From positions 1-33,851 of IMG/VR virus record IMGVR_UViG_3300043409_001570: 33,851 nt of DNA. The stretch is one strand, 5' to 3'. This DNA comes from a virus. A model generated the notes under the pieces. That model was not told where the DNA came from and did no database searches. It saw only the letters and a program-made list of their open reading frames with translations. Shown piece by piece: positions 25,775-33,212 of this stretch. The stretch's first letter is position 1; each line of letters starts with the position of its first letter. Made by a program: the position numbers and the translations under genes.

Positions 25775-27160
25775 ATGAAAAAAAGAGTTCCAAGTAAATA
25801 TGTGTACAAATTGTACACGCTTCCTGAAAAGCTAAATAATGATATTTTAGCTTTAAATCTATGCTCTACTCAATATGATAGAGTAATTAGATTTATGGGC
25901 GTATTAAAAAGAAAATCTTATCAGCAAAATAGAGACTACTGTCTTCCTGTCACTTTACCTAGAGATTATTTGACAACATTTTTAACAACAGGTTACCATA
26001 AAATAACAAACATGTTGGTTGAAAAAGGAATAATTGAAAGAGATGACTACTGGAACCAAAAAAAATCAATCTGCAAAAAATACAATATTTCCCCAAAATA
26101 CTTTGAAAGAGATTTAACTATATTAGATAATATTAATATAGAAAATAGAGAAGAAATAAAAGGAATAAAAACAGTGAATCTATCACTTAAATGCGTGTTC
26201 GTAAAAGATGATGCTGAAACTGAGCGAGTTATAGACTCTACAAAGAAGCAATTAAATAGGTTAAATATTGACGGAAAAAGACTACGAGAAGTGTCTGAAG
26301 AGTTGGTTGAAAATATTTCTGAAAATGACTTCATTTTAAACTCAAACATTACAGAACCTCAATTTGAAGTTAAGATGATGGTCAATTCAGAATTTAAGTC
26401 AAGATGGGTAAACTTGAAAGATGCTCAAGATCTTGCTAAATTGAATGGTAAAGACTTAATCCAAGATAAAAAATGCTTCTATATCATGCGTATAGCGGAT
26501 TTTATCACTAGAAAAAAGGATATGGTTAGAATCTATCATAACGAGTCAATTGGTCGTTTAGAGAAGAAATATTGGACTGTTTCAAGAAATAGTACCAACA
26601 ATAGATTGGATACTAATTTAACAAACCTGCCTACAGGATTGGTAAAAGTTATCATGGAAGATAATGATCTGGTACAAGTTGACTTAAGTAATTCACAATT
26701 TGCTATTCTAGCTAGCCTTCTTCCTGAAAATCTTGTACACCCTAGTACAGTTGAGTTTAAGGAGAGTGCATCTAGCGGTAAGTTCTATGAATCTGTACAA
26801 AAAAAGTTGGATTTAGATACTAGAAATGTAGCTAAACAAACTACATTTGAGTTGCTATTCTCCTCTCATAAAAATAAGTCAAACAACTTGACAAAAATGA
26901 GAGAAGCATATCCGGAACTTATGAACTACATTGATGATTATAAGATAGAAAATGGTCATAAAAACTTCTCAATTTCCTTACAAAAAGAGGAATCGAGAAT
27001 ATTCATTGATGGAATCTTAAACAGATTATCATTTTTGAAAATACCTAGTTTATCAAAACATGATTCAATTATATGTAAACAGTCTGATTTTGAGGAAGTA
27101 TTGGATGTTATAAATTCTATTTTTTCTTTAAATAATTTCAAAGGAAACCTTGTTTATTAA
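25775..27160 (+). CDS. Minimal family A polymerase-like protein
   Basis: The 461-residue protein contains the three palm/fingers motifs of family A polymerases. Motif A is VDLSNSQFAILASL (302-315) with the metal-binding Asp303. Motif B follows the O-helix pattern with Arg350, Lys354, Phe358 and Phe362 (RNVAKQTTFELLFS), aligned with the R-x3-K-x3-F-x3-Y series of Pol I. Then comes AYPELMNYID, corresponding to the YP-x-x-x-x-Y-x segment, a Gln403 helix, and motif C SKHDSII (427-433) with Asp430. HDS rather than HDE at motif C is the form usual in single-subunit RNA polymerases. The first 250 residues show neither exonuclease signature; residues about 55-120 may be winged-helix-like. Catalysis is plausible, but a replication initiator or primer synthesis role is also possible. 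Confidence 0.7.
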   Translation: MKKRVPSKYVYKLYTLPEKLNNDILALNLCSTQYDRVIRFMGVLKRKSYQQNRDYCLPVTLPRDYLTTFLTTGYHKITNMLVEKGIIERDDYWNQKKSICKKYNISPKYFERDLTILDNINIENREEIKGIKTVNLSLKCVFVKDDAETERVIDSTKKQLNRLNIDGKRLREVSEELVENISENDFILNSNITEPQFEVKMMVNSEFKSRWVNLKDAQDLAKLNGKDLIQDKKCFYIMRIADFITRKKDMVRIYHNESIGRLEKKYWTVSRNSTNNRLDTNLTNLPTGLVKVIMEDNDLVQVDLSNSQFAILASLLPENLVHPSTVEFKESASSGKFYESVQKKLDLDTRNVAKQTTFELLFSSHKNKSNNLTKMREAYPELMNYIDDYKIENGHKNFSISLQKEESRIFIDGILNRLSFLKIPSLSKHDSIICKQSDFEEVLDVINSIFSLNNFKGNLVY

Positions 27161-27180
27161 ATCTTTTATTGTTATATTTA
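27150..27180 (+). promoter_or_regulatory. Promoter candidate before the 63-residue gene
   Basis: TTG, a 20-nt spacer and TATATTTA, one mismatch from TAnnTTTG. The -33 element lies inside the end of the polymerase-like gene. Confidence 0.45.
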
Positions 27181-27195
27181 CAAAAAATAAATAAT

Positions 27196-27387
27196 ATGAG
27201 CAAAAACAAGTTATATCCTGTTGTGTATATGGGAACTGAGTACACTGAAGAGACAATTAGTGAAGTGTTTGAAACATTCTACCATTCAAAAAGTTCTGTA
27301 AGAAGTGATGGTGGTATTTATATGTTTGATGGTATGGTTATTTATCCTGATGGATCTATGATTGACATAACTGACGTTGAATACTAA
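27196..27387 (+). CDS. Hypothetical small protein
   Basis: The ATG at 27196 (MSKNKLYPVVYMGTEY), preceded by an A-rich leader, is preferred to an upstream in-frame ATG that lies inside the promoter; the product has 63 residues. The sequence alternates polar and hydrophobic residues and has many Gly, Tyr and Asp, ending in YPDGSMIDITDVEY, suggesting a small all-beta fold. It is located 11 nt before the RecA-like gene and probably shares its transcript. No family recognised. Confidence 0.65.
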   Translation: MSKNKLYPVVYMGTEYTEETISEVFETFYHSKSSVRSDGGIYMFDGMVIYPDGSMIDITDVEY

Positions 27388-27398
27388 TAAAATCTACT

Positions 27399-28466
27399 AT
27401 GGCAAAGAAAGAAGGAAAAGACTTAAGTGTTAATGAAATACTTGATGATTTAAATAAAGTTTTAAAGACTAACGTTCAATTTGCTAATTCAGGAAAAGGA
27501 TTAGATATTGAAAGAGTTAGAACAGGTAGTATTACATTTGATTCTGCAACTGGAGGAGGTTTTCCAAAGGGTAGACATACAATACTTTACGGTCCAGAAT
27601 CATCTGGAAAGACTACATCTGCTCTTATGGCAGTTGCTAATTTTCAAAAATCAGATGATAAGAGACTTGCTTTGTTTATTGATGGAGAGTTTGCATTTGA
27701 CAAGAAATATGCCAAAGCATTAGGAATTGATTTGTCAAAACTATTAGTTGTTCAACCAGATCATACAAACCAAGCCCAAGATATTCTATTAGAATTATTA
27801 AATAAAGATTTGATAGGTATTCAAGTTTTTGACAGTATTGCTGCTGTTCAGCCTATTTCAGTTTTAGAAAATGATTCAGATGCTTCAAATATGGGTAAAC
27901 ATGCCTTAGCAATTGGTAATATCTTCAAGACTTGTAATGGACTTATTAGTAAGAATAAGGTTTGTTCAATATTCATCAATCAAATACGAGATAAGATTGG
28001 TGGTTATGGTGGTGGTATAAGTATGCCTGGAGGACATGCACCAAAGTTTTATGCTTCATTAATGGTCCAAGTTAATAGAGGAACTAGAACAGATAATCCT
28101 GATGGTACACATACAAATAGAGGATCAATATTTGTCACTAAAAATAAAACTGCACCTCCATACAAAAAAGGTGAATATGATATGGAACATGGAACCGGTA
28201 TATCAGTATCTCAGGAAGTTTTAGATTATGGGATTTTAACAGGTGTCCTATATAAAGCTGGAAATACTTTCTATTATGATGAAACATTTGAGAATAAGTC
28301 TGATAACAAAGAGTCACATGTAAAAGTTGGATCTTCAAAAGCATTGGCTAAAGAATTCTTAAATCAGAATACAGAGTTTAGAGATCATTTATATGAAATT
28401 ATTGTAAATCATGTAATATCTCAATTCAATGATGAAGATATTGACTTAGAAGAACAAAGAGATTAA
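27399..28466 (+). CDS. RecA/UvsX-like recombinase
   Basis: The 355-residue protein has the RecA ATPase core: Walker A GPESSGKTT (65-73), catalytic Glu97 in FIDGEFAFD, Walker B IQVFDSIAAV (141-150, Asp145), then INQIRDKIG (193-201), and GGHAPKFYAS (211-220), which corresponds to the DNA-binding loop 2 start. It lacks the long C-terminal tail of bacterial RecA. The protein forms filaments on single-stranded DNA and promotes strand exchange, most likely for recombination-dependent replication and repair. A strong terminator follows it. It is near an SSB and PhoH-like ATPase in the same arm. Confidence 0.93.
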   Translation: MAKKEGKDLSVNEILDDLNKVLKTNVQFANSGKGLDIERVRTGSITFDSATGGGFPKGRHTILYGPESSGKTTSALMAVANFQKSDDKRLALFIDGEFAFDKKYAKALGIDLSKLLVVQPDHTNQAQDILLELLNKDLIGIQVFDSIAAVQPISVLENDSDASNMGKHALAIGNIFKTCNGLISKNKVCSIFINQIRDKIGGYGGGISMPGGHAPKFYASLMVQVNRGTRTDNPDGTHTNRGSIFVTKNKTAPPYKKGEYDMEHGTGISVSQEVLDYGILTGVLYKAGNTFYYDETFENKSDNKESHVKVGSSKALAKEFLNQNTEFRDHLYEIIVNHVISQFNDEDIDLEEQRD

Positions 28467-28474
28467 ATATTAGT

Positions 28475-28497
28475 CCCCCTTAATCGGGGGCTTTTTT
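28475..28497 (+). terminator. Rho-independent terminator after the RecA-like gene
   Basis: CCCCC, loop TTAATC and GGGGG form a GC hairpin followed by C and TTTTTT. It lies 9 nt after the stop codon of the recombinase. The next ATG is only 11 nt downstream, so the following gene needs read-through or its own promoter. Confidence 0.85.
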
Positions 28498-28507
28498 ATT
28501 TTAAACT

Positions 28508-28933
28508 ATGGCAAAGAAAAAAGTAGTAAAAAAATCAAGAGTAGAAAAACCTTTTAATCACGGAACACAAAGTAAGGCTGCATTCTTCGGATCTATTAGG
28601 GCAGCATTAAGAAATTCTAGTAGATGGTGGAAACCAATTGCAGCATGTAAGGCTAATGCAAAAAGACCTTATAAAGGACCGAGTAAACTTCAGAAATATG
28701 AATACCAATGCAATATCTGTAAAGAGTACTTTTCTGAAAAAGAAATAGCTATCGATCATATTGTAGAAGCCGGAAGTTTAAAAGATTATAACGACTTACC
28801 AGGATTTGTAGAAAGACTTTTTTGTGAGGTGGATGGGTTTCAATGCCTTTGTAATAAGAGAAAAGACGGAAAAGTTAGCTGTCATACCACTAAGACTCAG
28901 GACTATATGAAAAAACAAAAAGAAAATAAATAA
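28508..28933 (+). CDS. HNH-family protein
   Basis: The 141-residue protein has a basic N-terminus (MAKKKVVKKSRVE) and a zinc-finger HNH core: CNIC (68-71), DHI (83-85), then CLC (113-115) and SCHTTKT (124-130). The first Cys pair and the later Cys/His pair would hold zinc, and the DH with the C-terminal His are the catalytic triad seen in the family. It starts 11 nt after the recombinase terminator, without a clear promoter. Role options include a freestanding homing nuclease, a packaging-related nuclease or a repair enzyme. The family is clear; the role is not. Confidence 0.8.
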   Translation: MAKKKVVKKSRVEKPFNHGTQSKAAFFGSIRAALRNSSRWWKPIAACKANAKRPYKGPSKLQKYEYQCNICKEYFSEKEIAIDHIVEAGSLKDYNDLPGFVERLFCEVDGFQCLCNKRKDGKVSCHTTKTQDYMKKQKENK

Positions 28934-28936
28934 TAA

Positions 28937-28968
28937 TTTTGTAGTTAATCATAAAAATCTTACTTTTA
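28937..28968 (+). promoter_or_regulatory. Promoter candidate before the DUF3310-like gene
   Basis: TTTTG, a 19-nt spacer and TACTTTTA, one mismatch from TAnnTTTG. The ATG follows 16 nt later. Confidence 0.45.
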
Positions 28969-28984
28969 TAAAAAATAAAAATAC

Positions 28985-29437
28985 ATGTTAGTACAATTAA
29001 ATTCAAATCCTCTTCCATTACTTCTAACAAAAGGAAAACGTTATAAGGCACTATCTGCTCTTATCGATGATGGTAATATGCATTCCTATGAAATAACTGC
29101 TGATAATGGAAATAATATACAGGTCCCTGCAAGATTCTTTTGTGTAGTTGAAGAATGTGAAGAATCAGGTGGACCAAAGTTCGATAATACTATATTAGAT
29201 ACATTAAATAATGGTGGATCAACAGATTACTATAAGCTAGATCCTAAATGGAAAGAAGCTTCTGATATTATAGAGGATAGAAATATGAATTATAATCAAG
29301 GAAACATCTTTAAAGCTGCAATGACATTTAATATTGGAAGGCACCAAGGTACAGATGAGTTAAGAGATATAAATAAGATAATATTCTTTGCAGAAAGACA
29401 AAAACAATTAATTTTAAAAAAACAAAAAAATGATTAA
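28985..29437 (+). CDS. DUF3310/SaV-like protein
   Basis: The 150-residue protein has a strand-rich N-terminal part (about 1-60) of unknown function and a C-terminal part (about 80-145) with YYKLDPKWKEASDIIEDRNM and NQGNIFKAAMTFNIGRHQG, then ELRDINKIIFFAERQ. That is the layout of the DUF3310/SaV-like family of short phage proteins, where the GN-IFKA stretch is the most conserved. T7 gp1.7, a nucleotide kinase, has been related to this family, so a role in nucleotide metabolism is possible. It overlaps the next gene by 8 nt. Confidence 0.65.
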   Translation: MLVQLNSNPLPLLLTKGKRYKALSALIDDGNMHSYEITADNGNNIQVPARFFCVVEECEESGGPKFDNTILDTLNNGGSTDYYKLDPKWKEASDIIEDRNMNYNQGNIFKAAMTFNIGRHQGTDELRDINKIIFFAERQKQLILKKQKND

Positions 29438-29744
29438 ATTAACACAAGTAATTTTCCAATTTTCAGAAGCATATGAAAAAAAGATTAAAGACATATCGGA
29501 AATCTACCAAGAGGAAGTTAGACAAGCTGAGTTATCTAACGGCATCATACCACAACCGCCAACTATTAAGCCAAAGCCTGAAGACTACATTTCAACTCTT
29601 GTCCCTTTATTTATAGATAAAAGTTTAGTTAAAGTAATTACTTCAGATATTTTAGGAGCAACAGTTATATCAGATGGATTGGATATTCAATACAACGTAG
29701 CTGAAACTCCAAGACAAGTTTGTAATTTATTAAAAAGAAAATAA
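29430..29744 (+). CDS. Hypothetical protein in the replication operon
   Basis: The 104-residue protein has a helical N-terminal half (about 1-35) with Lys/Glu-rich heptads, a Pro-rich linker (IIPQPPTIKPKPEDY, about 39-53), and a C-terminal strand/helix part. It starts inside the end of the upstream gene and the PhoH-like gene begins 5 nt after its stop. I do not recognise the family, but coupling suggests a function with the neighbouring DNA-metabolism proteins. Confidence 0.65.
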   Translation: MIKLTQVIFQFSEAYEKKIKDISEIYQEEVRQAELSNGIIPQPPTIKPKPEDYISTLVPLFIDKSLVKVITSDILGATVISDGLDIQYNVAETPRQVCNLLKRK

Positions 29745-29749
29745 ATATT

Positions 29750-30412
29750 ATGTCAACAAAGCCAAATAAAGAGAAGAGGATTCTGAAAACAGAACCTAAG
29801 TTAAAGATTGAATTAAGTGATGAACAGAAAGAAGTTGTTAAGTTATTTCATGAATTTGATGTAATCTTTATCAATGGTGACTTTGGTACAGGGAAAACAG
29901 CAACAGCAGTTCATATTGCTTTATCAGCATTTAGAAAGAAAATGTTTAATAAGATCTGGATTACAAGACCAATGCTTAAGAATCAGCTTGCAGCTCTTCC
30001 AGGTACATTAGAAGAAAAACTGCATCCATACATATATCCAATTCTTCAAAACATGGAAATGTGTCAAGGAAAAGAGTTAACAGAGAAAATGAAAAAAGAT
30101 GGTAATGTTGAAATTATACCTTTTGATGTTGCTAAGGGCCTCACATTTTCGGACTCCGTTGTAATTGTAGATGAATGGCAAGATATAGATTATCAAGATT
30201 TCAGAACTATTTTAACAAGATTAGGTAAAGATAGTAAAATGATTTTCTGTGGATCAAAGGAACAGATTGATAGAACAATGTTAGATAAAACTTGTTACCA
30301 TCGTGTATCAAAATTAGAAGGTAGTGGGATAGTTGGATGGGCAGATTTAAAAGCTAATCATAGAAACGAGATTTTAATGAAAATTATAAATTATCTAGAA
30401 AAAAATGACTAA
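29750..30412 (+). CDS. PhoH-like ATPase
   Basis: The 220-residue protein contains the P-loop GDFGTGKT (43-50), the ITRPM strand (71-75), the KGLTFSDS loop (129-136) and the Walker B VVIVDEWQD (137-145), followed by the sensor strand KMIFCGSKEQID (163-174). These match the PhoH family in order and spacing. PhoH-like proteins are common in phages and are predicted RNA or DNA helicase-like ATPases, but the biochemical role is unsettled. The gene overlaps the next small gene by 8 nt. Confidence 0.9.
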   Translation: MSTKPNKEKRILKTEPKLKIELSDEQKEVVKLFHEFDVIFINGDFGTGKTATAVHIALSAFRKKMFNKIWITRPMLKNQLAALPGTLEEKLHPYIYPILQNMEMCQGKELTEKMKKDGNVEIIPFDVAKGLTFSDSVVIVDEWQDIDYQDFRTILTRLGKDSKMIFCGSKEQIDRTMLDKTCYHRVSKLEGSGIVGWADLKANHRNEILMKIINYLEKND

Positions 30413-30605
30413 AGATAGATATAAAGAAATAAGAAATCTTCCTAACTTCCTCCATATATATTTTATGGAGGAAAGTGGGACTAGTATTACTCCACAAGAC
30501 TTCAATCAATTCTTTACAACATGGATGTTTGCTATGAATGGAATGGATCCAAATCAAGGAGTGCAAAAAATAATTAATTTTTTAGATACAAAGTTTGCAA
30601 ATTAA
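30405..30605 (+). CDS. Hypothetical small protein after phoH
   Basis: The 66-residue protein (MTKDRYKEIRNLPNFL) is helical, with aromatic residues and an acidic middle. Its ATG overlaps the PhoH-like gene end by 8 nt, and a promoter for the SSB gene overlaps its own end. I see no diagnostic motif. Confidence 0.65.
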   Translation: MTKDRYKEIRNLPNFLHIYFMEESGTSITPQDFNQFFTTWMFAMNGMDPNQGVQKIINFLDTKFAN

Positions 30606-30624
30606 ATATTTATTACTATATTTG
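30594..30624 (+). promoter_or_regulatory. Promoter of the SSB gene
   Basis: TTTG, a 19-nt spacer and a perfect TATATTTG. It overlaps the 3-prime end of the preceding gene, and the leader to the ATG at 30673 is about 45 nt, containing an ACACACACA run. Confidence 0.65.
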
Positions 30625-30672
30625 CATATATAATTAATAACAGTAGTAACACACACACAAAAAACAAAAAAC

Positions 30673-31377
30673 ATGAACTACAACAATTTCAGCATTAGTG
30701 CAAGTAAGGGAAAACTTTTCTTAAAAGAAAAAACTCCAACAGAAGGTTATGAGGAAATAACTTATGGAAGTGAAAACAAAAAAACTTACCACAAGTATTT
30801 TTCAAGTATCAAAGGGACTCCAAAGTACTTTGACACAAAAGAAGTGAAATTTGATGGTAAGACATTACGTTTCTTAGAGTTGACATTAATTGATGGTCAA
30901 GAGTCAAACAAAGTATCTGTACCTTTAAAAAACACAAAAGGTGGATATACTGATGAGACAAGAGCAATCATCTCTTCATTAAACTCTTTAAAATTAGGTG
31001 AAGAAGTTACACTTTCAGTGAAAACGACAACATCTATTGGTAAGAACGGAAAAGAGTACAAAAACTTGAATGTGTATATTAATTACACAAACATCCTTAA
31101 TGACGAAGGTAAAGGACAAAGTACAGGATTCATTCCTTATACAGAAATTCCTGGACCAGAAGCAAAAGTTATTGCAGGAGATCAAGTTTGGGATTGGACA
31201 GCACAAACAGAGTTCTTCTACCATAAGTTAGAAGAGATTAAAGCTAAGTTTTCTGCATCTGCTCCTACAGCTTCAGCACCATCTCAACCAATAGTATCGG
31301 CTACTCCTGCTCCTACAGTGGAGACTTTGCAAAAAATAGAGGCAGTAACTATTGAGGATGATGATTTACCTTTCTAG
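30673..31377 (+). CDS. ssb: Single-stranded-DNA-binding protein
   Basis: The 234-residue protein has a strand-rich N-terminal core (about 1-150) with the spacing of an OB-fold, a low-complexity linker rich in Ser, Ala, Pro and Thr (about 193-222), and an acidic C-terminal tip IEDDDLPF (227-234). Bacterial SSB proteins end in an equivalent acidic DDD-x-PF tip that docks replication and repair partners, so the same role is likely here. Core homology to OB-folds is weak by eye, so the call rests on architecture, tip and context near RecA-like and PhoH-like genes. It has its own promoter and terminator, as expected for a highly expressed protein. Confidence 0.75.
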   Translation: MNYNNFSISASKGKLFLKEKTPTEGYEEITYGSENKKTYHKYFSSIKGTPKYFDTKEVKFDGKTLRFLELTLIDGQESNKVSVPLKNTKGGYTDETRAIISSLNSLKLGEEVTLSVKTTTSIGKNGKEYKNLNVYINYTNILNDEGKGQSTGFIPYTEIPGPEAKVIAGDQVWDWTAQTEFFYHKLEEIKAKFSASAPTASAPSQPIVSATPAPTVETLQKIEAVTIEDDDLPF

Positions 31378-31419
31378 TAATCAGACACTTAACTAAACTA
31401 AAACTATAACTATGAAAAT

Positions 31420-31446
31420 AATCCTCCATTTTTTGGGGGATTTTTT
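31420..31446 (+). terminator. Rho-independent terminator after ssb
   Basis: ATCCTCC and GGGGGAT form a 7-bp stem (with one T-G pair) around a 7-nt loop, followed by TTTTTTG. The T-run also forms the -33 element of the next promoter. Confidence 0.8.
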
Positions 31447-31474
31447 GTTTATGTAATATTTATTATTATATTTG
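31441..31474 (+). promoter_or_regulatory. Promoter overlapping the terminator T-tract
   Basis: TTTTTTG, a 19-nt spacer and perfect TATATTTG lead to the ATG at 31501. The -33 element is the U-tract of the preceding terminator. Confidence 0.65.
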
Positions 31475-31500
31475 TAAAAAAATATTTTAAAAATAAAATT

Positions 31501-31788
31501 ATGGCAAATAGAAAACCAAATGCATCCTATACATTTAAACAGAATGTGCAACTATTTAATTACGCAATTAAATTTATTAAGAGTGAACTTCCAAGCAACT
31601 GTACATTCTTATCATTGATCAAGAAACCGGATGGTGAAATTATGATTAAAGCTTCAATCAAGAATAGAGCCACTAATATAAAAGATTCTTTTTTGTACAC
31701 AGTTCCTCAAGATTTCTCATTAACTGATTCTGACTTAGCTAGAATTAAAGAATTAATATCTAATAAGTGTGTTGAATATGGGAGCTAA
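31501..31788 (+). CDS. Hypothetical small protein
   Basis: The 95-residue protein starts MANRKPNASYTF and consists of a helix (about 12-30), a strand pair with LIKKPDGEIMIKASIKN, then another strand and a C-terminal helix. This alpha/beta pattern could be a small nucleic-acid-binding fold, but I do not recognise it. It begins the operon that leads to the phosphoesterase; its end overlaps the following ORF. Confidence 0.65.
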   Translation: MANRKPNASYTFKQNVQLFNYAIKFIKSELPSNCTFLSLIKKPDGEIMIKASIKNRATNIKDSFLYTVPQDFSLTDSDLARIKELISNKCVEYGS

Positions 31789-31963
31789 GGAGATGAGAGC
31801 CATCTATGAGGATTTATATTCTTCAGGTGATTTACTAGATATGTTTCCTACATTAACAGGAAACTGGAAAGAGGATAAAAAAGATTTTAAAGAATTGTAT
31901 AATCAAGTTAATAATTCTTTTGGTACAGATTTTAATATATATTTTGGAGATGAAGAATATTAA
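31778..31963 (+). CDS. Hypothetical small protein
   Basis: The frame opens at a GTG at 31769, but the ATG at 31778 (MGAKEMRAIYEDLYSS) is preferred, giving 61 residues. It is acidic and helical. It overlaps both neighbours by 11 and 14 nt, so translation of the three genes is probably coupled. No family recognised. Confidence 0.55.
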   Translation: MGAKEMRAIYEDLYSSGDLLDMFPTLTGNWKEDKKDFKELYNQVNNSFGTDFNIYFGDEEY

Positions 31964-33209
31964 CATTAAAGAGTTTTTAGAGAGTAAAAGAGAAGAGTTG
32001 TTTAATATCTACGAAGATATGTCAAACATCGCTAAATCAGCTAGGAAGTTGTGTGAGCAATATGGAGTGGAGTATACAGAATCTTTCAGAGCATGTGCAT
32101 CTAAGATTATAAACAGTGATAGAATGTTTGAAAATACATCTGACACTGAAACTAATCAATACAAAGATGATTCAAATCCTGTATCAGTTTTATCTGCCTT
32201 AAGAACAGATGGATCTATAATGAATATCACAGAATATTGTGAAACATATAATTTACCTTTTGACCAGGTTAAGAGTTATAAATTAGTTACACACACTGGT
32301 AAAGGTGCTTATTATAATATTGCTAGCAATAATGTTTCTAATTCTTTTGATCTGGATTTCTTTAAAGATAGTTTATTAGAAGGTATTGAAAAAATATCAA
32401 CTAGACCAAGGACTTTAATTAGAAAAGTAAATAATCAATCTTCAGAAGGGCACTTATTAGTAGTGGATCCAGCTGACGTACATATCCAGAAGTTAGCCAC
32501 TGTATTTGAGACAGGTGATGAATATAATAGCCAAATAGCTTGTCAAAGAGTTAGAGAAGGTATTGAAGGTTTATTGGAAAAATCAAAAGGTTTTAATATA
32601 GATAGAATTCTTTTTGTAGGAGGAAATGATATTCTTCATACAGATACACCAAAAAAGACTACAACCTCCGGTACATTCCAGGATGTAGATTCAAATTGGT
32701 ATACAGCTTTTGCAGTGGCAAAAAGTTTATACATTGAAGTTATTGATAGACTTTTAGAAGTAGCAGATGTGCATTTTGTTCACAATCCTTCAAATCATGA
32801 TTGGATGATATCGACACTTTTAGCAGATGTAATTCAAACTTATTATAAAGATTGTAAAAATATTTCATTTGATTGCGATCTTAGACATAGAAAGTATTTC
32901 CAATATGGAAAGAACTTGATAGGAACTACACATGGAGATGGAGCTAAAAACGATATTCTTCCAATATTAATGGCTACAGAAGAACCTAAAATGTGGAGTG
33001 ACTCAAAGCATAGATATGTTTACACACACCATGTTCACCACAAAGTTTCAAAAGATTACATCGGAGTAACTGTAGAAGCACTAAGAAGTCCTTCAGGAAC
33101 AGATGGTTGGCATAATAGAAATGGCTACTGTGGTGTACCTAAAGCTGTAGAAGGTTTTATACATCACCCTGAATTTGGGCAAGTTGCACGTCTTACACAT
33201 AATTTTTAA
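31950..33209 (+). CDS. Helix-turn-helix plus calcineurin-like phosphoesterase
   Basis: The frame extends to a TTG at 31920, but the ATG at 31950 is the better start, giving 419 residues. The first 60 residues (NIAKSARKLCEQYGVEYTESFRACASKIIN) look like a helix-turn-helix. From about 165 the metallophosphoesterase motifs appear in order: DVH (176-178), GGND..H (224-230), SNHD (281-284), HGDG (328-331) and HHVH (360-363). These coordinate the two metal ions in the family, which includes DNA exonucleases such as SbcD/Mre11. Fusion with a DNA-binding head in a replication operon suggests a DNA-directed nuclease or phosphatase. Substrate is not visible from sequence. Confidence 0.8.
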   Translation: MKNINIKEFLESKREELFNIYEDMSNIAKSARKLCEQYGVEYTESFRACASKIINSDRMFENTSDTETNQYKDDSNPVSVLSALRTDGSIMNITEYCETYNLPFDQVKSYKLVTHTGKGAYYNIASNNVSNSFDLDFFKDSLLEGIEKISTRPRTLIRKVNNQSSEGHLLVVDPADVHIQKLATVFETGDEYNSQIACQRVREGIEGLLEKSKGFNIDRILFVGGNDILHTDTPKKTTTSGTFQDVDSNWYTAFAVAKSLYIEVIDRLLEVADVHFVHNPSNHDWMISTLLADVIQTYYKDCKNISFDCDLRHRKYFQYGKNLIGTTHGDGAKNDILPILMATEEPKMWSDSKHRYVYTHHVHHKVSKDYIGVTVEALRSPSGTDGWHNRNGYCGVPKAVEGFIHHPEFGQVARLTHNF

Positions 33210-33212
33210 CTA

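Noticed and set aside
31412-31456. 14-residue ORF MKIILHFLGDFLFM overlapping the ssb terminator
   Set aside because: Its codons are made of the terminator stem and T-run, and it ends inside the next promoter; no sign of translation.
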